Made by a program: the position numbers and the translations under genes. A model generated the notes under the pieces. It was not told the origin of the DNA. It did no database searches and saw only the letters and a list, made by a program, of their open reading frames with translations. This document shows positions 1 to 5,882 of a stretch of 8,493 bases of DNA, piece by piece. Position 1 is the first letter of the stretch; every line of letters begins with the position of its first letter. Source of the DNA: DATBFG01 sp036558645 (GTDB lineage: Bacteria; Acidobacteriota; Terriglobia; Terriglobales; Acidobacteriaceae); assembly GCA_036558645.1 (NCBI GenBank), contig DATBFG010000113.1:1-8493 (forward strand), given 5' to 3'.

Positions 1-1928
1 CCCTGTGCACTCTGGTCCTGTTAACGTCGCCTCTTTTCGCTGCGGCCAAGCCCAATGTCATCCTCATCACGCTCGACACGACTCGCGCCGATCGCATGGG
101 ATTTCTGGGGTCAAAGCGGGGCCTGACTCCGAATCTGGACGCTCTTGCCGCCAAATCAGCTGCCTTTACCCGCGCCTACGCTCAGGCACCGCTGACTACC
201 GTTTCGCATGCCACGCTTCTGAGTGGCACCTATCCGCAGTTTCATCAGGTGGTGGATGCCGGCCTGCCGCTTCCCACCGATATTCCTTATGCGCCGCAGA
301 TATTCCACGCTGCCGGTTACCACACGGCTGCCTTTGTCGGCTCAGTCATCCTTGATCCCGTGAATGGCGCTGCTCCGGGATTTGATCGGGGCTTCGATAA
401 GTACGACGCCGGCTTCCATTCCCGCGCTCCCGGCGAAGATCGCTACCACAGTCTGAGTCGCCGCGGCGGCGCGGTGGTTGATCGCGCCCTGACTTGGATT
501 CGCGCCAATTCCAAGACTCCTTTTTTTGCCTGGATTCACCTTTACGATCCGCACGCGCCCTACGATCCGCCACAGCCCTTTGCTGCGCGCTTTCGATCGG
601 AGCCGTATGACGGCGAGATCGCCTATTCGGATTCCGCCCTTGGCAGGCTTTTCAGCCAGCTTCGGGTGCTCGGCCTCTATGACAACGCCGTGATCGTTTT
701 TGCTGCCGATCATGGCGAGTCGCTCGGAGAACATGGCGAGCGGGGTCACGGCGTTTTTTTATACGACACGACGATCCAGGTTCCTTTGCTCGTGAAGGCT
801 CCGCAGACTAGCGCAGAAACTCGCATAGATTCACGCGTGGAACTGGCCGACGTCTTGCCTACTTTGCTGGACCTTTCCGGCATTGCGACCCCGAAGGATG
901 TACAAGGTCATTCCCTGGCCGCACTCATGAAAAAGCCGGGCTCCGCCAGTGCAGATCAACCTGCTTATGCGGAAACGGATTTCCCTCAGCGGGCATTCGG
1001 TTGGAGTCCCGAACGATCGCTGCGCACGGGAAAGTACTTGTTCATTGATGCACCGCGACAGGAACTCTACGATTATTCCTCCGATTCCGCGGCCGGACAT
1101 GACTTAGCCGCAACGGCCCCTGCCGTGATCAACACCTTAGCAAGCCAGCTGAGTAAGTTTCGCGAATCTACCAGCCGCAATGACAAGGGCTCCGAAGTCA
1201 GCATCAGTCCTGATCAACAGGCGAAGCTCCACGCGCTGGGCTATGCGACCTCCGGTAAAAGCCTGGCTACCAATCCTCAGAGCAGCGGAGCTGATCCTAA
1301 GGACAAGATCGAACTGGCGAATCTTATGACGGAAGGCTACTTCGCGATTGAGGAGTTTCATAACGAAGACGCCATCAAGAAGTTCGAGGGGGTCATTGCA
1401 AAAGACGACTCCATCTCCGGAGCTCACGCCGCGCTCGGCGAAGCATACATGCACTTAGGCCAATTCCAGAAAGCCATTCCACCGTTAAAACGTGCGGTCG
1501 ACCTGCAACCAGACTCCAGCTATGCCCGCTATCAACTCGCTACCATGCTCATCCAGACGGGTGACCTGAAGTCGGCGGAGCCACATCTCGAAGCTGCTGG
1601 GCGGATTTCTCCGCAGTCGTCAGAGATCTGGTACAGCCTGGGCTTTGTTTATTTTCAAACGAACAGACCGTCGGAAGCGGAAAAGCAGCTGAAGAAGGCG
1701 CTGGAGATCAAGCCGGAGTACTATGAGGCTGACCTTCTCCTAGGCTTTCTTCTCGGCTCGCAGAAAAGAGTCAAAGAGGCGCTACCTTATTTAAAGACTG
1801 CCGCAAGGCTGCAACCCAACTTACCCGAGCCACACGAGTACTTAGCCGATGCTTATACCGAGTTAGGACAGCAGCAGAATGCAGCGCAGGAGAGCGCATT
1901 GGCTGAAAAACTCAAGCGATCAAGGTAG
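1..1928 (+). CDS. Secreted sulfatase-fold hydrolase/transferase with C-terminal TPR repeats (5' partial)
   Basis: The reading frame is open from base 3 and runs off the left edge. The in-frame ATG at 96 is internal, because metal-binding residues lie before it. The 641 visible residues begin with the hydrophobic end of a signal peptide (LCTLVLLTSPLFAAA), so only a short N-terminus is missing. Then comes NVILITLDTTRAD, whose DTTRAD (75-92) is the N-terminal metal site of the alkaline phosphatase/sulfatase superfamily. The nucleophile region reads PLTTVSHATLLSG, and DHGESLGEHGE at 708-740 supplies the second metal site. At the position of the formylglycine Cys/Ser of true sulfatases stands Thr (195-197), as in phosphoethanolamine and glycerolphosphate transferases. 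From about base 1317 to the end lie six TPR-like repeats of about 34 residues, probably a protein-interaction surface. The enzyme is expected outside the cytoplasmic membrane. Substrate is unknown; phospho- or sulfo-transfer are both possible. It converges with the next gene, with 5 bases between the stops. Confidence 0.9.
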   Translation, partial: LCTLVLLTSPLFAAAKPNVILITLDTTRADRMGFLGSKRGLTPNLDALAAKSAAFTRAYAQAPLTTVSHATLLSGTYPQFHQVVDAGLPLPTDIPYAPQIFHAAGYHTAAFVGSVILDPVNGAAPGFDRGFDKYDAGFHSRAPGEDRYHSLSRRGGAVVDRALTWIRANSKTPFFAWIHLYDPHAPYDPPQPFAARFRSEPYDGEIAYSDSALGRLFSQLRVLGLYDNAVIVFAADHGESLGEHGERGHGVFLYDTTIQVPLLVKAPQTSAETRIDSRVELADVLPTLLDLSGIATPKDVQGHSLAALMKKPGSASADQPAYAETDFPQRAFGWSPERSLRTGKYLFIDAPRQELYDYSSDSAAGHDLAATAPAVINTLASQLSKFRESTSRNDKGSEVSISPDQQAKLHALGYATSGKSLATNPQSSGADPKDKIELANLMTEGYFAIEEFHNEDAIKKFEGVIAKDDSISGAHAALGEAYMHLGQFQKAIPPLKRAVDLQPDSSYARYQLATMLIQTGDLKSAEPHLEAAGRISPQSSEIWYSLGFVYFQTNRPSEAEKQLKKALEIKPEYYEADLLLGFLLGSQKRVKEALPYLKTAARLQPNLPEPHEYLADAYTELGQQQNAAQESALAEKLKRSR

Positions 1929-1933
1929 GGAAT

Positions 1934-2671
1934 TTAGCTTCGTCGCTTATACAGCACCTGAAACTCAAATCCTGGATTCGGAGGGAACAGCTCTGCAACT
2001 TTTCGTAATCGCTCTGCCAGTTGCTGGGGAGCCAGCAAAGGATAATCTCTCTCCCGCAGGTCGTAATAATCCACATCTATAAACAAAGATAGCAAGTAAA
2101 TGGAAATTGCGTCGGCAAAGGTCGCCGCGAAGTATTCGTTCTTATACTTCTCAGCGTCCGGGCCAGGAGAAGTGGCATATTTCCGCGACTCCCAGGCATC
2201 AAGCGAAGTTTCCCCGCGTATTCCGGATTCCACCTGTTTCCAGGCCAGTTCCGAGAATTCGCGCGAAACGCCCGCTCGCTCCACAACCGCGTGTCCAACG
2301 TTTATGAAAAACTCAAACGCGACCGAGAACTTGTCGTCCATCAGGCGGGTCGAAATAAAGACGCACTGCGAGTCGCCCAGATCCAGATTTCGATGGCAAA
2401 CGGCGTTGTCGCTAAGCGCGATATCGTAGCGGTCGGCAATTACGGTCTCATCTCCCTGGTTCACGGTTAGCGGCACGAAATAGTAAGCCTTGCGCTTAAG
2501 CGCAGCCGCAGCGACATCAGGAACCGCAGCGACCATCCGTTCCAAATCGGCCTCTGGAACCGTGATTTCGCCCGCGCGGGCATAGCAAATTCCGTTCGGG
2601 GCTTGTGACACCGGGGTTTGACGGACCACCTCCGCCGGAGGCCGTGTGATTGCCGGGGCTGCCTGAGACAT
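1934..2671 (-). CDS. Hypothetical protein, possibly a degenerate metalloprotease-like fold
   Basis: This 245-residue protein belongs to no family I can name with confidence. It has no signal peptide or membrane segment, a Pro/Ala-rich N-terminus (residues 1-25) and three cysteines (29, 92, 103). Two segments recall zinc peptidases of the anthrax lethal factor type. FFINVGHAVVERAG (residues 121-134) sits where an HExGH helix would be, but reads INVGH, so the first His and the Glu are absent. NEYFAATFADAISIYL (178-193) resembles the later helix that carries the third zinc ligand Glu (E..FA..FA). If the resemblance is real, the protein is catalytically dead or uses a different chemistry. This is inference from motif shape only. 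No Shine-Dalgarno precedes the ATG; a TAGAAT hexamer lies 6 bases upstream. It is transcribed divergently from the membrane protein at 2795. The coding call rests on one long uninterrupted frame with plausible composition and clean fit between its neighbours. Confidence 0.75.
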   Translation of the reverse strand: MSQAAPAITRPPAEVVRQTPVSQAPNGICYARAGEITVPEADLERMVAAVPDVAAAALKRKAYYFVPLTVNQGDETVIADRYDIALSDNAVCHRNLDLGDSQCVFISTRLMDDKFSVAFEFFINVGHAVVERAGVSREFSELAWKQVESGIRGETSLDAWESRKYATSPGPDAEKYKNEYFAATFADAISIYLLSLFIDVDYYDLRERDYPLLAPQQLAERLRKVAELFPPNPGFEFQVLYKRRS

Positions 2672-2677
2672 TGGAAT

Positions 2678-2683
2678 ATTCTA
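2678..2683 (-). promoter_or_regulatory. Putative -10 element for a leaderless transcript
   Basis: On the minus strand TAGAAT stands 6 bases before the ATG at 2671. That spacing would place transcription start on or next to the start codon, and there is no Shine-Dalgarno in between. No convincing -35 is seen at 17 bases; a TTGAGA further up is 22 bases away, which is too far. Confidence 0.3.
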
Positions 2684-2777
2684 GCGCACCCGGCCATCGG
2701 GGTTGTCTCAAGACCCAGCCTTGCAATCACCGACCTGCGGGGCACGGTTCCAAACAAACCTCGTCCAGCACCGGGGC

Positions 2778-2783
2778 TACAAT
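2778..2783 (+). promoter_or_regulatory. Putative -10 element upstream of the small membrane protein
   Basis: TACAAT lies 11 bases before the ATG at 2795, within the 123-base divergent gap. It would give a leader of only a few bases. No good -35 match is seen, so the call rests on the hexamer and its position. Confidence 0.3.
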
Positions 2784-2794
2784 GGACATTGGGT

Positions 2795-3115
2795 ATGGAC
2801 ACGGAGAGTGCTATCCGTTTGCGCTGGCTCTGGATCCCGGTCCGAGTTCTGCTTCTCACGTTTCTTTCGACTCTGTTGGCGTTTGCGGTTAGCCTGCTCC
2901 TTGGCATCGCAAGCGTCATTGCCCTCGCCGAGCTTCACCATGAGCACCCTAATATGACGCTCGCCTACCGCGACTTTGCCCTTCCGTTTGCCATCGTCGC
3001 CGGCATCGTTGGGCTCATCTCGTTTGTCTTCATCGAAGTTCGTCGTTATCGGCAGTTGCGTACACTGGCCGCCATTGAGCGCTCCAGTTCTTCTCTGACC
3101 TTCACCAAGCGCTAA
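2795..3115 (+). CDS. Small two-helix membrane protein, function unknown
   Basis: The frame stays open upstream to 2618, but that extension overlaps the start of the divergent minus-strand gene and encodes an Arg/Cys-rich stretch unlike a protein. I therefore choose the ATG at 2795, giving 106 residues. A short polar N-terminus with several Arg leads into a long hydrophobic segment (about 14-44). A His/Glu-rich loop (ELHHEHPNM, 46-54) follows, then a second membrane segment (61-81), then a basic cytoplasmic tail (EVRRYRQLR onward). By the positive-inside rule both ends face the cytoplasm and the His-rich loop faces the periplasm. I do not recognise a family. The stop is 17 bases before the preferred start of the amidotransferase-like gene, so the two could be co-transcribed, although a separate -10-like hexamer also lies between them. 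Confidence 0.6.
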   Translation: MDTESAIRLRWLWIPVRVLLLTFLSTLLAFAVSLLLGIASVIALAELHHEHPNMTLAYRDFALPFAIVAGIVGLISFVFIEVRRYRQLRTLAAIERSSSSLTFTKR

Positions 3116-3119
3116 CATT

Positions 3120-3125
3120 TAGAAT
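3120..3125 (+). promoter_or_regulatory. Putative -10 element for a leaderless amidotransferase transcript
   Basis: TAGAAT lies 7 bases before the ATG at 3133 and overlaps the alternative ATG at 3124. The spacing suits a transcript starting at the 3133 codon. No Shine-Dalgarno precedes either ATG. Confidence 0.3.
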
Positions 3126-3132
3126 GGTTGTG

Positions 3133-3873
3133 ATGCGTCCCCGCATAGCGATACCCGTTCCCCATTCGACCGATCGTGAGTACGCGGAACGAGCTCTGCC
3201 ACAATACGAGCGCGCCGTCACCATGGCTGGTGGCGAGCCCGTGCGTATTCCTGTCGACCTCACGCCTGCGGAGGTCATGAAGCAGATCGAGCGTTGCGAT
3301 GCCGTCCTGCTCCCCGGCAGTAAGGCGGATGTTGATCCCGAAAAATATGGAGCACCGCGGAATCCCGCCACCGCACCCGCCGATTTCGGCCGCGACACGG
3401 TCGACGAGTTGCTGCTGCAGGACGCCTATAACATGCGCAAGCCGATCCTCGGCATCTGCTATGGCCTGCAAATTCTGAACGTTTATCGTACCGGAACATT
3501 GCTGCAGCACATCGAGTCAGGCATCGACCACGACGCGGGGCGTAAGGTGCCTATCGCGCACGCGGTCGACATCGTGACAGGATCAAAGTTGGCAGAGATC
3601 GTGGGCCAATCTGCTGAAGTCCCCGTGAACTCCAGCCATCATCAATCGGCTGACGTGATTGGAGATGGGCTACGCGTTGTCGCGCGCTCACCGAAGGACA
3701 GCATCGTCGAAGCCATCGAAGGAACTGCGCCCGATCACTTTGTGCTTGCGGTGCAGTGGCACCCAGAGCGCTCGGTGGATGATGACGAGCCCTCTCGGCG
3801 AATCTTCCGCGCGTTGGTAGAGGCTGCCAGGTCTCGACGCGAAAAGTTAGTAGGAGAGTTCGAAGCACTCTAG
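3133..3873 (+). CDS. Class I glutamine amidotransferase-like hydrolase (peptidase C26, PuuD-like)
   Basis: The 246-residue product has the features of the gamma-glutamyl-GABA hydrolase/C26 family, cytoplasmic enzymes that cleave gamma-glutamyl amide bonds. Visible motifs are LLPGSKADVDP (about 59-69), the nucleophile elbow GICYGLQILNV with Cys109, the NSSHHQ segment (166-171), and AVQWHPE with His210 and Glu212 completing the triad. Length matches the family (about 250). Two places differ from the usual pattern: Tyr follows the Cys where Arg is common, and the usual GG after the elbow reads TG (YRTGTLLQHI), so substrate preference may differ from PuuD. An ATG nine bases earlier (3124) would add three residues. 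I prefer 3133 because MRPRIAIP fits the usual family N-terminus and because of the hexamer upstream. No polyamine or GABA genes are adjacent, so the physiological substrate cannot be stated. It converges on ispF with a 25-base gap and no hairpin. Confidence 0.87.
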   Translation: MRPRIAIPVPHSTDREYAERALPQYERAVTMAGGEPVRIPVDLTPAEVMKQIERCDAVLLPGSKADVDPEKYGAPRNPATAPADFGRDTVDELLLQDAYNMRKPILGICYGLQILNVYRTGTLLQHIESGIDHDAGRKVPIAHAVDIVTGSKLAEIVGQSAEVPVNSSHHQSADVIGDGLRVVARSPKDSIVEAIEGTAPDHFVLAVQWHPERSVDDDEPSRRIFRALVEAARSRREKLVGEFEAL

Positions 3874-3898
3874 CCTGAGTGCCGCCGCATAAAACAAT

Positions 3899-4408
3899 CT
3901 ACTTCCTCTTTCCTTGCTTCTTCTGTAGCAGCACGGCTACATGAGCGATCGCGGCGTTGTCCGTTCCCATGCCCTCGGGAGTCTTCGCCTTAATTCCGAC
4001 ACGATCCGTTGCCACACCTAAGAGAGCAGCTACGTTTTTTCGGATCGCCGCCGCGTGAGGGCCGATTTTCGGGGCAGACAGGATCAAGGTCGAATCCACG
4101 TTGGCAACTTGATATCCCGCCCCGGCGACTCGCTTCAGAGCTTCCCGCAAGAAGACCGCCGAGTCTGCTCCCTTCCACTTCGGATCGGAAGGTGGAAACA
4201 ACGATCCGATATCGGGTCCGGCAATGGCGCCCAGCAAGGCATCGGTGATGGCGTGCAGCAGAACATCGCCGTCCGAATGCCCACCCAAGCCTTTCGGATG
4301 CTTCAGGTCGATGCCGCCGATTTTCAGCGGAATACCTCGTTTGAACTCGTGCGAGTCCCATCCGTAGCCGATTCTGATCTTTTGCGCTGCGTTGCGAGAT
4401 TGAGGCAT
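3899..4408 (-). CDS. ispF: 2-C-methyl-D-erythritol 2,4-cyclodiphosphate synthase
   Basis: IspF converts CDP-methylerythritol 2-phosphate to methylerythritol cyclodiphosphate with release of CMP, in the cytoplasmic MEP route to isoprenoids. The 169-residue protein carries RIGYGWDSHEF, with the metal ligands Asp18 and His20, and GGHSDGDVLLHAITDALLGA (residues 42-61), with the third ligand His52. DIGSLFPPSDPKWKGADS (66-83) and NVDSTLILSAPKIGP (103-117) follow, then the CMP-binding stretch IKAKTPEGMG (139-148) with Thr143 and Glu145. All expected active-site residues are present. A short N-terminal extension of about ten residues precedes the conserved RIG. The start ATG overlaps the ispD stop by one base (TAATG), which points to translational coupling. 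Its 3' end meets the amidotransferase gene from the other strand. Confidence 0.97.
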   Translation of the reverse strand: MPQSRNAAQKIRIGYGWDSHEFKRGIPLKIGGIDLKHPKGLGGHSDGDVLLHAITDALLGAIAGPDIGSLFPPSDPKWKGADSAVFLREALKRVAGAGYQVANVDSTLILSAPKIGPHAAAIRKNVAALLGVATDRVGIKAKTPEGMGTDNAAIAHVAVLLQKKQGKRK

Positions 4409-5127
4409 TACGATTTCAGAAAGAACTCCGCCAGTTCCAGATCCGCGGGGGTTGTGATCTTGATGTTTCGCGGTGAGCCCATCACAACCGCGACTTGATG
4501 GCCCGATCGCTCTACCAGCGAAGCTTCATCAGTTCCCAGGAAGCCATCGGCCGTCGCTTCGTCAAACGCTTTTTTCAGCACACCGAAACGAAACCCTTGC
4601 GGCGTCTGCGCCATGACCACGCGTTCCCGCGGGAATGTCGCGGTCACCAGCGCGCCATCAGCCGTACGCTCTACCTGCTTCACCGTATCAACAGCGGGCA
4701 TACCAGCGATCGCGGCTCCATATTTTTGAGCAGCCCGGATAACAGCTTCGATAATCTCCTTGGTCACAAACGGGCGTACGGCATCGTGTACGAGCACGAT
4801 GTCGTCTTCGGCAGCCATGATCGCTGCCAAGGCATTGGCCACGGAATGCTGTCGATGCTCTCCTCCCTCGACGAAATGCACTTTCTGCTGGATATCCATC
4901 TGGTGTTCAGCCAAGCGTGCCTGAAACTCCGCGATTTCGTTCTTCCGCAATGCGACGAAGATTTCTGATACCGGTGCAGCCGCGAATTTGCGCAGCGTAT
5001 GCAGCAGGATCGGCGTTCCGCCGAGGTCCACGAATTGTTTCGAAGGCGCAGCCTTCTTACCTTTGCCCGGCGCGACCGCCATGCGGGTTCCTAGCCCGGC
5101 TGCCGGAATGATCGCAATCACCTTCAT
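4408..5127 (-). CDS. ispD: 2-C-methyl-D-erythritol 4-phosphate cytidylyltransferase
   Basis: IspD joins CTP and methylerythritol 4-phosphate to give CDP-methylerythritol and pyrophosphate, the step two before IspF in the MEP pathway. The 239-residue protein shows the nucleotide-binding loop IPAAGLGTRM (7-16), SKQF with Lys30, GGEHRQHSV (88-96), VLVHDAVRPF with Asp115 and Arg118, MPAVDTVK with Thr148, and RERVVMAQTPQGF starting at Arg167. TDEASLVE (199-206) and NIKITTPAD with Lys223 complete the set. These correspond to the catalytic residues known from the E. coli enzyme. The loop between GTRM and SKQF holds a short Gly/Lys/Ala-rich insertion (AVAPGKGKKAAP). The start at 5127 fits MKVIAIIPAAG exactly. 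There is no Shine-Dalgarno; a TATACT hexamer lies 11 bases upstream. It forms a two-gene unit with ispF. Confidence 0.97.
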   Translation of the reverse strand: MKVIAIIPAAGLGTRMAVAPGKGKKAAPSKQFVDLGGTPILLHTLRKFAAAPVSEIFVALRKNEIAEFQARLAEHQMDIQQKVHFVEGGEHRQHSVANALAAIMAAEDDIVLVHDAVRPFVTKEIIEAVIRAAQKYGAAIAGMPAVDTVKQVERTADGALVTATFPRERVVMAQTPQGFRFGVLKKAFDEATADGFLGTDEASLVERSGHQVAVVMGSPRNIKITTPADLELAEFFLKS

Positions 5128-5138
5128 GTGGGGCGATC

Positions 5139-5144
5139 AGTATA
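5139..5144 (-). promoter_or_regulatory. Putative -10 element of the ispD-ispF operon
   Basis: TATACT on the minus strand is one base off the TATAAT consensus and lies 11 bases before the ispD ATG, implying a leader of only a few bases. No clear -35 is found at 16-18 bases spacing. Confidence 0.4.
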
Positions 5145-5392
5145 CAGGCCAGCGCCATTCGCTGGGGAGACTGGGCCACCCTCAATTCCTCAGGGTTCCA
5201 CGGTATGCTCATTTTTCAAAGCGGCGTGCACTTCTTGCCCCTTCTATACCACTAAACCCGGATGTCGCTTCGGAGCGCTTCACGGCAACTCAGGTCGCGA
5301 CAAATGCTTAGAGGCTTTCCCCGGAACAATTCAAATGGCATGCTGCTTGCCCTTGTATTTTGTGCATCAGAGTTAAAGGACGTCGCTGATGT

Positions 5393-5398
5393 GGGAGG
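5393..5398 (+). promoter_or_regulatory. Shine-Dalgarno that sets the GTG start at 5403
   Basis: GGGAGG, followed by TT, lies 4 bases before the GTG at 5403. The frame is open upstream to 5262, but that part encodes no recognisable signal, and the hydrophobic export segment begins just after this GTG. Confidence 0.6.
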
Positions 5399-5402
5399 TT
5401 CT

Positions 5403-5819
5403 GTGACGCAACGTCGTTCTTGTCTTGCCCTAGTCGCCTTCTGTGCTACTACCGCCTTTGTAGCTTCCCTGGCTCTGGCTATCGTTTTCGTGAGCGCCAC
5501 TGCGGCTTATGCACTTGCGGCTGCGTTCAGGCCGCCTGATAACGCGGTGCAGGAATTCTCCGGCGTCATCAGCGATAGTCATTGCATGGGGAGACACATG
5601 ATGCAGGACAAGAGCGTAGAAGAATGCGTCAGAATTTGCGTACAACAAGGCTCAAAGTATGTCCTCGTAGATGGGGAGCACGTCTACACGCTTGATGGCG
5701 ATATTTCACAACTTACGACCCTGGCAGGCGAGAGAGTGTCAGTCGCCGGAGTGCTCGACGGAAACAACATCAAAGTCAGCGCAATCAAACCAATCCGTCC
5801 TTCTCCTCCTGGAGCATAG
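5403..5819 (+). CDS. Small exported Cys/His protein resembling DUF5818
   Basis: From the GTG at 5403 the product is 138 residues. A few charged residues (TQRR) are followed by a long hydrophobic segment (about 8-40, ending AYALAAA), either a signal peptide or a membrane anchor. The mature domain runs FSGVISDSHCMGRHMM (52-67), EECVRICVQQGSKYVLV (73-89), VYTLDGD (94-100), and LAGERVSVAGVLDGNNIKVSAI (107-128, a beta-rich end). This pattern (xGxIxDSxC, then ECVxxCVxxGxKYVL, then AGxxVxVxGxLDGxxIxV) matches my memory of a small acidobacterial family labelled DUF5818, of unknown function. His60, Cys61, His65, Cys75 and Cys79 could form a metal site or disulfides; that is inference. The beta-rich end suggests an OB-like barrel. 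The gene lies opposite to its neighbours, between ispD and the PIN-TRAM gene, and ends just before a strong hairpin. Confidence 0.8.
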   Translation: MTQRRSCLALVAFCATTAFVASLALAIVFVSATAAYALAAAFRPPDNAVQEFSGVISDSHCMGRHMMQDKSVEECVRICVQQGSKYVLVDGEHVYTLDGDISQLTTLAGERVSVAGVLDGNNIKVSAIKPIRPSPPGA

Positions 5820-5834
5820 ACAAAAACGATAAAA

Positions 5835-5857
5835 GGCGGAGGCACTTGGCCTCCGCC
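5835..5857. terminator. Bidirectional rho-independent terminator
   Basis: A perfect 9-bp GC-rich stem (GGCGGAGGC / GCCTCCGCC) closes a 5-base loop at 5844-5848; A5834 and T5858 can add a tenth pair. On the minus strand it is followed by a T-rich tail (TTTTATCGTTTTTG), a strong terminator for the PIN-TRAM gene ending at 5883. On the plus strand the tail is pyrimidine-rich but weaker (CACTGTTCTTCCTTT) and would serve the gene ending at 5819. Confidence 0.85.
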
Positions 5858-5882
5858 TCACTGTTCTTCCTTTCAGACAACG

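Noticed and set aside
342..749. 135-codon minus-strand frame inside the sulfatase-like gene
   Set aside because: Shadow of a strongly supported coding frame; its product has no motif or start signal.
2618..2794. N-terminal extension of the small membrane protein to an ATG at 2618
   Set aside because: It overlaps the first codons of the divergent minus-strand gene and encodes an Arg/Cys/Pro-rich stretch with no protein-like pattern.
3874..3898. Terminator between the convergent amidotransferase and ispF genes
   Set aside because: The 25-base gap contains no stem-loop or T-tract.
5262..5402. N-terminal extension of the small exported protein to an ATG at 5262
   Set aside because: It would put 47 irregular residues before the export signal, and the GTG at 5403 has a good Shine-Dalgarno.
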